The notes: generated by a model not told the origin, from the sequence alone. A DNA stretch of 64,000 nucleotides from Clusia tigrina (GCA_920105625.2 CAKKTE020000052.1:930001-994000); one strand, 5' to 3'. Shown: positions 1 to 12,250, counted from the stretch's first letter. Made by a program: numbers and translations.

Positions 1-196
1 ATAAAACTTCAAATGACCCTAACTTCCATACGGTACGTCCTACACCTATCAAAGTTTACAACATACAAATGCTTGTAACTTTTTACTGGAGCGTCATAAA
101 ACCTTGAAATTTTGTAACAATAAAGTACTCGAGCCTCTTGTCAATTTAAGATATCGCTCAAAGCTATGCTACCCTTGAGTCCCAAATCAAACATTG
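1..196 (+). repeat. Reference monomer used here for phase
   Basis: This monomer starts at ataaaacttc and the next starts at 197, which fixes the 196-bp period. In this phase the usual landmarks are: a ggccctaac motif near 15-23 (gaccctaac in this copy), the CpG-bearing motif cggtacgtcc at 31-40, ttttt at 80-84, aaaa at 98-101, aaatttt at 107-113, AATAAA at 119-124, CTCGAG at 128-133, and two aagctat-type heptamers at 148-154 and 161-167 (the first is aagatat in this copy). The phase is arbitrary because a tandem array has no natural start. The strand is labelled plus only for convenience. Confidence 0.95.
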
Positions 197-2407
197 ATAA
201 AATTTCAAATGGCCCTAACTTCTATACGGTACGTCCTACACCTATCAAAGTTTGCAACATACAAATGCATGTATCTTTTTACTGGAGCGTCATAAAACCT
301 TGAAATTTTGTAACAATATAGTACTCGAGCCTCTTGTCAATTTAAGCTATCGCTCAAAGCTATGCTACCTTTGAGTCCCAAATCAAACACTGATAAAACT
401 TCAAATGGCCCTAATTTCTATACGGTACTTCCTACAACTATCAAAGTTTGCAATATACAAATGCATGTAACTTTTTACTGGAGCGTCATAAAACCTTGAA
501 ATTTTGTAACAATAAAGTACTCGAGACTCTTGTCAATTTAAACTATCGGTCAAAGCTATGCTACCCTTGAGTCCCGAATCAAACACTGATATAACTTAAA
601 ATGGCCCTAACTTCTATACGGTACGTCCTACACCTATCAAAGTTGGCAACATACAAATGCTTGTAACTTTTTACTGGAGCGTCATAAAACCTTGAAATTT
701 TGTAACAATAAAGACCTCGAGCCTCTGTTCAATTTAAGTTATCGCTCAAAGCTATGCTACCCTTGAGTCTCAAATCAAACAATGATAAAACTTCAATTGG
801 CCCTAACTTCTATACGGTACGTCCTACACCTATCAAAGTTTGCAACATACAAATGCTTGTAACTTTTTACTGGAGCGTAATAAAACCTTGAAATTTTGTA
901 ACAATAAAGTACTCGAGCCTCTTCTCAATTTAAACTATCGCTCAAAGCTATGCTACCCTTGGGTCCCAAATCAAACACTGATATAACTTCAAATGGCCCT
1001 AACTTCTATACGGTACGTCCTACACCTATCAAAGTTGGCAACATACAAATGCTTGTAACTTTTTACTGGAGCGTCATAAAACCTTGAAATTTTGTAACAA
1101 TAAAGACCTCGAGCCTCTTGTCAATTTAAGCTATCGCTCAAAGCTATGCTACCCTTGAGTCCCATATCAAACAATGATAAAACTTCAATTCGCCCTAACT
1201 TCTATACGGTACGTCCTACACCTATCAAAGTTTGGAACATACAAATGCTTGTAACTTTTTATTGGGGCGTTATAAAACTTTGAAATTTTGTAACAATAAA
1301 GTACTCGAGCCTCTTGTCAATTTATGCTATCGCTCAAAGCTGTGCTACCCTTGAGTCCCAAATCAAACACTGATAAAACTTCAAATGGCCCTAACTTCCA
1401 TACGGTACGTCTTACACCTATCAAAGTTTACAACATACAAATGCTTGTAACTTTTTACTGGAGCGTCATAAAACCTTGAAATTTTGTAACAATAAAGTAC
1501 TCGAGCCTCTTGTCAATTTAAGCTATCGCTCAAAGCTATGCTACCCTTGAGTCCCAAATCAAACATTGATAAAATTTCAAATGGCCCTAACTTCTATACG
1601 GTACGTCCTACACCTATCAAAGTTTGCAACAGACAAATGCATGTATCTTTTTACTGGAGCGTCATAAAACCTTGAAATTTTGTAACAATATAGTACTCGA
1701 GCCTCTTGTCAATTTAAGCTATCGCTCAAAGCTATGCTACCCTTGAGACTCAAATCAAACACTGATAAAACTTCCCACGGCCCTAACTTCTATACAGTAT
1801 GTCCTACACCTATCAAAGTTTGCAACATACAAATGCTTGTAACTTTTTACTGGAGCTTCATAAAACCTTGAAATTTTGTAACAATAAAGTACTCGAGCCT
1901 CTTGTCAATTTAAGCTATCGCTCAAAGCTATGCTACCCTTGAGTCCCGAATCAAACAATGATAAAACTTCAAATGGCCCTAACTTCTATACGGTACGTCC
2001 TACACCTATCAAAGTTGGCAACAAACAAATGCTTGTAACTTTTTACTGGAGCGTCATAAAACCTTGAAACTTTGTAACAATAAAGACCTCGAGCCTCTTG
2101 TCAATTTAAGCTATCGCTCAAACCTATGCTACCCTTGAGTCCCAAGTCAAACAATGATAAAACTTCAAATGGCCCTAACTTCCATACGGTATGTCCTACA
2201 CCTATCAAAGTTTACAACATACAAATGCTTGTAACTTTTTACTGGAGCGTCATAAAACCTTGAAATTTTGTAACAATAAAGTACTCGAACCTCTTGTCAA
2301 TTTCAGCTATCGCTCAAAGCTATGCTACCCTTGAGTCCCAAATCAAACATTGATAAAACTTCAAATGGCCCTAAGTTCTATACGGTACATCCTACACCTA
2401 TCAAAGT

Positions 2408-2473
2408 TTGCAATATACAAATGCTTGTAACTTTTTACATTTGCAACATACAAATGCTTGTAACTTTTCACTG
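2408..2473 (+). repeat. 33-bp internal tandem duplication inside a monomer
   Basis: The segment beginning ttgcaatatacaaatgcttg at 2408 is followed at 2441 by a second version beginning ttgcaacatacaaatgcttg, so this monomer is 33 bp too long. The two halves differ at a few bases (caatatac versus caacatac; tttttac versus ttttcac). The second half carries the ttttcactgg variant seen in monomers near 5435 and 8014, so the join may be between two different monomers (unequal exchange) rather than simple slippage. I saw it only once in the window. Confidence 0.9.
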
Positions 2474-4175
2474 GAGCGTCATAAAACCTTGAAAATTTGT
2501 AACAATAAAGACCTCGAGCCTCTGTTCAATTTAAGCTATAGCTCAAAGCTATGCTACCCTTGAGTCCCAAATCAAACATTGATAAAATTTCAAATGGCCC
2601 TAACTTCTATACGGTACGTCCTACACCTATCAAAGTTTGCAACATACAAATGCATGTATCTTTTTACTGGAGCGTCATAAAACCTTGAAATTTTGTAACA
2701 ATATAGTACTCGAGCCTCTTGTCAATTTAAGCTATCGCTCAGAGCTATGCTACCTTTGAGTCCCAAATCAAACACTGATAAAACTTCAAATGGCCCTAAT
2801 TTCTATACGGTACTTCCTACAACTATCAAAGTTTGCAATATACAAATGCTTGTAACTTTTTACTGGAGCGTCATAAAACCTTGAAATTTTGTAACAATAA
2901 AGTACTCGAGACTCTTGTCAATTTAAACTATCGGTCAAAGCTATGCTACCCTTGAGTCCCGAATCAAACACTGATATAACTTCAAATGGCCCTAACTTCT
3001 ATACGGTACGTCCTACACCTATCAAAGTTGGCAACATACAAATGCTTGTAACTTTTTACTGGAGCGTCATAAAACCTTGAAATTTTGTAACAATAAAGAC
3101 CTCGAGCCTCTTGTCAATTTAAGCTATCGCTCAAAGCTATGCTACCCTTGAGTCCCAAATCAAACAATGATAGAACTTCAAATGGCCCTAACTTCTATAC
3201 GGTACGTAGTACACTTATCAACGTTTGCAACATACAAATGTTGTAACTTTTTACTGGAGCGTCATAAAACCTTGAAATTTTGTAACAATAAAGTACTCGA
3301 GCCTCTTGTCAATTTAAGCTATCGCTCAAAGCTATGCTACCCTTGAGACTCAAATCAAACACTGATAAAACTTCCCACGGCCCTAACTTCTATACAGTAT
3401 GTCCTACACCTATCAAAGTTTGCAACATACAATTGCTTGTAACTTTTTACTGGAGCTTCATAAAACCTTGAAATTTTGTAACAATAAAGTACTCGAGCCT
3501 CTTGTCAATTTAAGCTATCGCTCAATGCTATGCTACCCTTGAGTCCCGAATCAAACACTGATAAAACTTCAAATGGCCCTAACTTCTATACGGTACGTCC
3601 TACACCTAACAAAGTTTGCAACATACAAATGCTTGTAACTTTTTACTGGAGCGTCATAAAACCTTGAAATTTTGTAACAATAAAGACCTCGAGCCTCTGT
3701 TCAATTTAAGCTATCGCTCAAAGCTATGCTACCCTTGAGTCCCAAATCAAACAATGATAAAACTTCAAATGGCCCTAACTTCTATACGGTACGTCCTACA
3801 CCTATCAAAGTTGGCAACAAACAAATGCTTGTAACTTTTTACTGGAGCGTCATAAAACCTTGAAACTTTGTAACAATAAAGACCTCGAGCCTCTTGTCAA
3901 TTTAAGCTATCGCTCAAACCTATGCTACCCTTGAGTCTCAAATTAAACACTGATAAAACTTCCCACGGCCCTAACTTCTATACAGTACGTCCTACACCTA
4001 TCAAAGTTTGCAATATACAAATGCTTGTAACTTTTTACTGGAGCGTCATAAAACCTTGAAATTTTGTAACAATAAAGTACTCGAACCTCTTGTCAATTTC
4101 AGCTATCGCCCAAAGCTATGCTACCCTTGAGTCCCAAATCAAACACTCATAAAACTTCAAATGGCCCTAATTTCC

Positions 4176-6754
4176 ATACGGTACTTCCTACAACTATCAA
4201 AGTTTGCAACATACAAATGCTTGTAACTTTTTACTGGAGCTTAATAAAACCTTTAAACCTTTTTACCGGAGCGTCGTAAAACCTTGAAATTTTGTAAATA
4301 TAAAGACCTCGAGCCTCTCGTCAATTTAAGCTATCGCTCAAAGCTATGCTACCCTTGAGTCTCAAATCAAACACTGATAAAACTTCCCACGGCCCTAACT
4401 TCTATACAGTACGTCCTACACCTATCAAAGTTTGCAATATACAAATGCTTGTAACTTTTTACTGGAGCGTCATAAAACCTTGAAATTTTGTAACAATAAA
4501 GTACTCGAGCCTCTTTTCAATTTAAACTATCGGTCAAAGCTATGCTACCCTTGAGTCCCAAATCAAACACTGATATAACTTCAAATGGCCCTAACTTCTA
4601 TACGGTACGTCCTACACCTATCAAAGTTGGCAACATACAAATGCTTGAAACTTTTTACTGGAGCGTCATAAAACCTTGAAATTTTGTAACAATAAAGACC
4701 TCGAGCCTCTTGTGAATTTCAGCTATCGCTCAAAGCTATGCTACCCTTGAGTCCCTAATCAAACAATGATAGAACTTCAAATGGCCCTAACTTCTATACG
4801 GTACGTCCTACACTTATCAAAGTTTGCAACATACAAATGCTTGTAACTTTTTACTGGAGCGTCATGAAACCTTGAAATTTTGTAACAATAAAGTACTCGA
4901 GCCTCTTGTCAATTTAAACTATCGCTCAAAGCTATGCTACCCTTGAGGCTCAAATCAAACACTGATAAAACTTCCCACGGCCCTAACTTCTATACAGTAT
5001 GTCCTACACCTATCAAAGTTTGCAATATACAAATGCTTGTATTTTTTACTGGAGCGTCATAAAACCTTGAAATTTTGTAACAATAAAGTACTCGAGCCTC
5101 TTGTCAATTTAAGCTATCGCTCAAAGCTATGCTACCCTTGAGTCCCGAATCAAACACTGATAAAACTTCAAATGGGCCTAACTTCTATACGGTACGTCCT
5201 ACACCTATCAAAGTTGGCAACAAACAAATGCTTGTAACTTTTTACTGGAGCGTCATAAAACCTTGAAAATTTGTAACAATAAAGACCTCGAGCCTCTTGT
5301 CAATTTAAGCTAGCGCTCAAAGCTATGCTACCCTTGAGTCCCAAATCAAACAATGATAAAACTTCAAATGGCCCTAACTTCTATACGGTACGTCCTACAC
5401 CTAACAACATTTGCAACATACAAATGCTTGTAACTTTTCACTGGAGCGTCATAAAACCTTGAAAATTTGTAACAATAAAGACCTCGAGCCTCTGTTCAAT
5501 TTAAGCTATCGCTCAAAGCTATGCTACCCTTGAATCACAAATCAAACACTGATAAAACTTCAAATTGCCCTAACTTCTATACGGTACGTCCTACACCTAT
5601 CAAAGTTTGGAACAGACAAATGCTTGTAACTTTTTATTGGGGCGTTATAAAACTTTGATATTTTGTAACAATAAAGTACCCGAGCCTCTTGTCAATTTAT
5701 GCTATCGCTCAAAGCTATGCTACCCTTGAGTCCCAAATCAAACACTGAAAAAACTTCCCACGGCCATAACTTCTATACAGTACGTCCTACACCTATCAAA
5801 GTTTGCAATATACAAATGCTTGTAACTTTTTACTGGAGCGTCATAAAACCTTGAAATTTTGTAACAATAAAGTACTCGAGCCTCTTGTAAATTTAAACTA
5901 TCGGTCAAAGCTATGCTACCCTTGAGTCCCGAATCAAACACTGATAAAACTTCAAATGGCCCTAACTTTTATACGGTACGTCCTACACCTGTCAAAGTTG
6001 GCAATATACAAATGCTTGTAACTTTTTACTGGAGCGTCATAAAACCTTGAAATTTTGTAACAATAAAGACCCCGAGCCTCTTGTCAATTTAAGCTATCGC
6101 TCAAAGCTATGCTACCCTTGAGTCCCAAATCAAACAATGATAGAACTTCAAATGGCCCTAACTTCTATACGGTACGTCCTACACCTAACAAAGTTTGCAA
6201 CATACAAATGCTTGTAACTTTTTACTGGAGCGTCATAAAACCTTGAAATTTTGTAACAATAAAGACCTCGAGCCTCTGTTCAATTTAAGCTATCGCTCAA
6301 AGCTATGCTTCCCTTGAGTCCCAAATCAAACAATGATAAAACTTCAAATGGCCCTGACTTCTATACGGTACGTCCTACACCTATCAAAGTTTGCAACATA
6401 CAAATGCTTGTAACTTTTTACTGGAGCGTAATAAAACCTTCAAATTTTGTAACAATAAAGTACTCGAGCCTCTTCTCAATTTAAACTATCGCTCAAAGCT
6501 ATGCTACCCTTGATTCCCAAATCAAACACTGATATAACTTCAAATGGCCCTAACTTCTATACGGTACGTCCTACACCTATCAAAGTTGGCAACATACAAA
6601 TGCTTGTAACTTTTTACTGGAGCGTCATAAAACCTTGAAATTTTGTAACAATAAAGACCTCGAGCCTCTTGTCAATTTAAGCTATCGCTCAAAGATATGC
6701 TACCCTTGCGTCCCTAATCAAACAATGATAGAACTTCAAATGGCCCTAACTTCT
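4176..6754 (+). repeat. 2579-bp higher-order unit (13 monomers), copy 1
   Basis: Bases from 4176 match those from 6755 at a constant offset of 2579. That is 13 x 196 = 2548, plus a 32-bp internal duplication, minus one base (cttgtattttttac in place of cttgtaactttttac at about 5038). The left boundary is where ttccatacgg (left) and ttctatacgg (right copy) stop differing. A patch near 5531-5585 differs from its partner at several bases in a row, so the copies are not perfectly homogenised. Confidence 0.92.
4227..4290 (+). repeat. 32-bp tandem duplication in a monomer, first occurrence
   Basis: The segment starting cttttt at 4227 recurs from 4259, giving two versions of the run after gcttgtaa: one with actggagcttaataaaacc, the other with accggagcgtcgtaaaacc. 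The two halves differ, so a join between unlike monomers is possible. The same insertion at 6806 and 20946 has identical internal differences, so all three come from one event copied by block duplication. Confidence 0.9.
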
Positions 6755-9333
6755 ATACGGTACTTCCTACAACTATCAAAGTTTGCAACATACAAATGCT
6801 TGTAACTTTTTACTGGAGCTTAATAAAACCTTTAAACCTTTTTACCGGAGCGTCGTAAAACCTTGAAATTTTGTAAATATAAAGACCTCGAGCCTCTCGT
6901 CAATTTAAGCTATCGCTCAAAGATATGCTACCCTTGAGTCTCAAATCAAACACTGATAAAACTTCCCACGGCCCTAACTTCTATACAGTACGTCCTACAC
7001 CTATCAAAGTTTGCAATATACAAATGCTTGTAACTTTTTACTGGAGCGTCATAAAACCTTGAAATTTTGTAACAATAAAGTACTCGAGCCTCTTTTCAAT
7101 TTAAACTATCGGTCAAAGCTATGCTACCCTTGAGTCCCAAATCAAACACTGATATAACTTCAAATGGCCCTAACTTCTATACGGTACGTCCTACACCTAT
7201 CAAAGTTGGCAACATACAAATGCTTGAAACTTTTTACTGGAGCGTCATAAAACCTTGAAATTTTGTAACAATAAAGACCTCGAGCCTCTTGTGAATTTCA
7301 GCTATTGCTCAAAGCTATGCTACCCTTGAGTCCCTAATCAAACAATGATAGAACTTCAAATGGCCCTAACTTCTATACGGTACGTCCTACACTTATCAAA
7401 GTTTGCAACATACAAATGCTTGTAACTTTTTACTGGAGCGTCATGAAACCTTGAAATTTTGTAACAATAAAGTACTCGAGCCTCTTGTCAATTTAAACTA
7501 TCGCTCAAAGCTATGCTACCCTTGAGGCTCAAATCAAACACTGATAAAACTTCCCACGGCCCTAACTTCTATACAGTATGTCCTACACCTATCAAAGTTT
7601 GCAATATACAAATGCTTGTATTTTTTACTGGAGCGTCATAAAACCTTGAAATTTTGTAACAATAAAGTACTCGAGCCTCTTGTCAATTTAAGCTATCGCT
7701 CAAAGCTATGCTACCCTTGAGTCCCGAATCAAACACTGATAAAACTTCAAATGGGCCTAACTTCTATACGGTACGTCCTACACCTATCAAAGTTGGCAAC
7801 AAACAAATGCTTGTAACTTTTTACTGGAGCGTCATAAAACCTTGAAAATTTGTAACAATAAAGACCTCGAGCCTCTTGTCAATTTAAGCTAGCGCTCAAA
7901 GCTATGCTACCCTTGAGTCCCAAATCAAACAATGATAAAACTTCAAATGGCCCTAACTTCTATACGGTACGTCCTACACCTAACAACATTTGCAACATAC
8001 AAATGCTTGTAACTTTTCACTGGAGCGTCATAAAACCTTGAAAATTTGTAACAATAAAGACCTCGAGCCTCTGTTCAATTTAAGCTATCGCTCAAAGCTA
8101 TGCTACCCTTGAGTCCCAAATCAAACAATGATAAAACTTCAAATTGCCCTACCTTCTATGCGGTACGTCCTACACCTATCAAAGTTTGGAACAGACAAAT
8201 GCTTGTAACTTTTTATTGGGGCGTTATAAAACTTTGATATTTTGTAACAATAAAGTACCCGAGCCTCTTGTCAATTTATGCTATCGCTCAAAGCTATGCT
8301 ACCCTTGAGTCCCAAATCAAACACTGAAAAAACTTCCCACGGCCATAACTTCTATACAGTACGTCCTACACCTATCAAAGTTTGCAATATACAAATGCTT
8401 GTAACTTTTTACTGGAGCGTCATAAAACCTTGAAATTTTGTAACAATAAAGTACTCGAGCCTCTTGTAAATTTAAACTATCGGTCAAAGCTATGCTACCC
8501 TTGAGTCCCGAATCAAACACTGATAAAACTTCAAATGGCCCTAACTTTTATACGGTACGTCCTACACCTGTCAAAGTTGGCAATATACAAATGCTTGTAA
8601 CTTTTTACTGGAGCGTCATAAAACCTTGAAATTTTGTAACAATAAAGACCCCGAGCCTCTTGTCAATTTAAGCTATCGCTCAAAGCTATGCTACCCTTGA
8701 GTCCCAAATCAAACACTGATAGAACTTCAAATGGCCCTAACTTCTATACGGTACGTCCTACACCTAACAAAGTTTGCAACATACAAATGCTTGTAACTTT
8801 TTACTGGAGCGTCATAAAACCTTGAAATTTTGTAACAATAAAGACCTCGAGCCTCTGTTCAATTTAAGATATCGCTCAAAGCTATGCTACCCTTGAGTCC
8901 CAAATCAAACAATGATAAAACTTCAAATGGCCCTGACTTCTATACGGTACGTCCTACACCTATCAAAGTTTGCAACATACAAATGCTTGTAACTTTTTAC
9001 TGGAGCGTAATAAAACCTTCAAATTTTGTAACAATAAAGTACTCGAGCCTCTTCTCAATTTAAACTATCGCTCAAAGCTATGCTACCCTTGATTCCCAAA
9101 TCAAACACTGATATAACTTCAAATGGCCCTAACTTCTATACGGTACGTCCTACACCTATCAAAGTTGGCAACATACAAATGCTTGTAACTTTTTACTGGA
9201 GCGTCATAAAACCTTGAAATTTTGTAACAATAAAGACCTCGAGCCTCTTGTCAATTTAAGCTATCGCTCAAAGATATGCTACCCTTGCGTCCCTAATCAA
9301 ACAATGATAGAACTTCAAATGGCCCTAACTTCT
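6755..9333 (+). repeat. 2579-bp higher-order unit (13 monomers), copy 2
   Basis: This is the direct tandem partner of 4176-6754, with the same 32-bp duplication at 6806 and the same one-base deletion near 7617. At 9334 the next bases read ggtacgtcc where the first copy continued ggtacttcc, marking the end. The same unit appears a third time as a single copy inside 19430-23360 (offset 14140 from this copy), without the tandem doubling. Confidence 0.92.
6806..6869 (+). repeat. 32-bp tandem duplication in a monomer, second occurrence
   Basis: This is the same rearranged monomer as at 4227, exactly 2579 bp downstream. It carries the same gagcttaataaaacc and gagcgtcgtaaaacc halves. It is a lineage tag for the 13-mer unit. 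Confidence 0.9.
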
Positions 9334-12250
9334 ATACGGTACGTCCTACACTTATCAAAGTTTGCAACATACAAATGCTTGTAACTTTTTACTGGAGCGT
9401 CATAAAACCTTGAAATTTTGTAACAATAAAGTACTCGAGCCTCTTGTCAATTTAAACTATCTCTCAAAGCTATGCTACCCTTGAGGCTCAAATCAAACAC
9501 TGATACAACTTTCCACGGCCCTAACTTCTATACAGTATGTTCTACACCTATCAAAGTTTGCAACATACAAATGCTTGTAACTTTTTACTGGAGCGTCATA
9601 AAACCTTGAAATTTTGTAACAATAAAGTACTCGAGCCTCTTGTCAATTTATGCTATCGCTCAAAGCTATGCTACCCTTGAGTCCCAAATCAAACACTGAT
9701 AAAACTTCCCACGGCCCTAACTTCTATACAGTACGTCCTACACCTATCAAAGTTTACAACATACAAATGCTTGTAAATTTTTACTGGAGCGTCATAAAAC
9801 CTTGAAATTTTGTAACAATAAAGTACTCGAGCCTCTTGTCAATTTAAACTATCGGTCAAAGCTATGCTACCCTTGAGTCCCGAATCAAACACTGATAAAA
9901 CTTCAAATGGCCCTAACTTCTATACGGTACGTCCTACACCTGTCAAAGTTGGCAACATACAAATGCTTGTAACTTTTTACTGGATCGTCATAAAACCTTG
10001 AAATTTTGTAACAATAAAGACCCCGAGCCTCTTGTCAATTTAAGCTATCGCTCAAAGCTATGCTACCCTTGAGTCCCAAATCAAACAATGATAAAACTTC
10101 AAATGGCCCTAACTTCTATACGGTACGTCCTACACCTAACAAAGTTTGCAACATACAAATGCTTGTAACTTTTTACTGGAGCGTCATAAAACCTTGAAAT
10201 TTTGTAACAATAAAGACCTCGAGCCTCTGTTCAATTTAAGCTATCGTTCAAAGCTATGCTACCCTTGCGTCCCAAATCAAACAATGATAAAACTTCAAAT
10301 GGCCCTAACTTCTATACGGTACGTCCTACACCTATCAAAGTTTGCAACATACAAATGCTTGTAACTTTTTACTGGAGCGTAATAAAACCTTCAAATTTTG
10401 TAACAATAAAGTACTCGAGCCTCTTCTCAATTTAAACTATCGCTCAAAGATATGCTACCCTTGAGTCCCAAATCAAACACTGATATAACTTCAAATGGCT
10501 CTAACTTCTACACGGTACGTCCTACACCTATCAAAGTTGGCAACATACAAATGCTTGTAACTTTTTACCGGAGCGTCATAAAACCTTGAAATTTTGTAAC
10601 AATAAAGACCTCGAGCCTCTTGTCAATTTAAGCTATGGCTCAAAGCTATGCTACCCTTGAGTCCCAAATCAAACAATGATAGAACTTCAAATGGCCCTAA
10701 CTTCTATACGGTACGTCCTACACTTATAAAAGTTTGCAACATACAAATGCTTGTAACTTTTTACTGGAGCGTCATAAAACCTTGAAATTTTGTAACAATA
10801 ATGACCTCGAGCCTCTTGTCAATTTAAGCTATCGCTCGAAGCTATGCCAACCTTGAGTCCCAAATCAAACAATGATTAAACTTCAAATGGCCCTAACTTC
10901 TATACGGTACGTCCTACACCTAACAAAGTTTGCAACATACAAATGCTTGTAACTTTTTACTGGAGCGTCATAAAACCTTGAAATTTTTTTACAATAAAGT
11001 ACTCGAGCCTCTTCTCAATTTAAACAATCACTCAAAGCTATGCTACCCTTGAGTCCCAAATCAAACACTGATAAAACTTCAAATGGCCCTAACTTCTATA
11101 CGGTACGTCCTACACTTATCAAAGTTTGCAACATACAAATGCTTGTAACTTTTTACTGGAGCGTCATAAAACCTTGAAATTTTGTAACAATAAAGTACTC
11201 GAGCCTCTTGTCAATTTAAGCTATCGCGCAAAGCTATGCTACCCTTGAATCTCAAATCAAACACTGATAAAACTTCCCACGGCCCTAACTTCTATACAGT
11301 ACGTCCTACACCTATCAAAGTTTGCAACATACAAATGCTTGCAACTTTTTACTGGAGCGTCATAAAACCTTGAAATTTTGTAACAATAAAGACCTCGAGC
11401 CTCTGTTCAATTTAAGCTATCGCTCAAAGCTATGCTACCCTTGAGTCCCAAATCAAACAATGATAAAACTTCAAATGGCCCTAACTTCTGTACGGTACGT
11501 CCTAAACCTGTCAAAGTTGGCAACATACAAATGCTTGTAACTTTTTACTGGAGCGTCATAAAACCTTGAAATTTTGTAACAATAAAGACCCCGAGCCTCT
11601 TGTCAATTTAAGCTATCGCTCAAAGCTATGCTACTCTTGAGTCCCAAATCAAACAATGATAGAACTTCAAATGGCCCTAACTTCTATACGGTACGTCCTA
11701 CACCTAACAAAGTTTGCAACATACAAATGCTTGTAACTTTTTACTGGAGCGTCATAAAACCTTGAAATTTTGTAACAATAAAGACCTCGAGCCTCTTGTC
11801 AATTTAAGCTATCGCTCAAAGCTATGCTACCCTTGAGTCCCGAATCAAACACTGATAAAACTTCAAATGGACCTAACTTCTATACGGTACGTCCTACACC
11901 TATCAAAGTTTGCAACATACAAATGCTTGTAACTTTTTACTGGAGCGTAATAAAACCTTCAAATTTTGTAACAATAAAGTACTCGAGCCTCTTCTCAATT
12001 TAAACTATCGCTCAAAGCTATGCTACCCTTGAGTCCCAAATCAAACACTGATATAACTTCAAATGGCTCTAACTTCTATACGGTACGTCCTACAACTATC
12101 AAAGTTGGCAACATACAAATGCTTGAAACTTTTTACTGGAGCGTCATAAAACCTTGAAATTTTGTAACAATAAAGACCTCGAGCCTCTTGTCAATTTAAG
12201 CTATCGCTCAAAGCTATGCTACCCTTGACTCCCTAATCAAACAATGATAG

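Larger units (their letters stand above)
1..4175 (+). repeat. Left mosaic domain, short shared blocks without a clean higher-order unit
   Basis: Several short homologies overlap here. Bases 1-375 match 1373-1745 at an offset of 1372 (7 monomers), marked by aaatgcatgtatc and the rare caatatagtac. Bases 197 to about 720 match 2582 to about 3105 at an offset of 2385, which is 12 monomers plus the 33-bp duplication at 2408. The variant ccttgagactc at 1741 recurs at 3341. From about 2710 rightward the sequence also matches the block starting near 19430 at an offset of 16719. The pattern reads as an older region reshuffled by repeated unequal exchange. Confidence 0.8.

Noticed and set aside
1944..1960. 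CENP-B-box-like stretch on the minus strand (complement of tcccgaatcaaacaatg)
   Set aside because: It matches about 7 of the 9 fixed positions of the mammalian box and lacks part of the essential core. The cccgaatc variant is present in only some monomers. With about 326 monomers, a chance partial match is expected.
4227..4290. Target-site duplication or transposon footprint at the 32-bp, 33-bp and 79-bp duplications
   Set aside because: No inserted foreign sequence lies between the duplicated segments. Each is a direct duplication of satellite sequence, better explained by out-of-phase exchange or slippage.
5738..5941. Minus-strand open frame of 67 codons, repeated identically at 8317, 22457 and 23829; related frames of 61-83 codons at 46352, 48900, 49959, 52506, 55249, 56817, 59906 and 62995
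   Set aside because: The frame covers slightly more than one satellite monomer and exists in whichever copies lack a stop. The period of 196 is one more than a multiple of 3, so the frame shifts in each monomer and cannot extend. No ribosome context, domain or codon pattern supports translation. Identity between copies follows from DNA block duplication.
10146..10364. Plus-strand open frame of 72 codons, also at 18964, 25462 and 33889, with 68-codon relatives at 33497, 35261, 37025 and 41320
   Set aside because: Same reason: it is the satellite read through one monomer and a bit. The start lies in the repeated catacaaatgc region, and its presence depends only on local substitutions.
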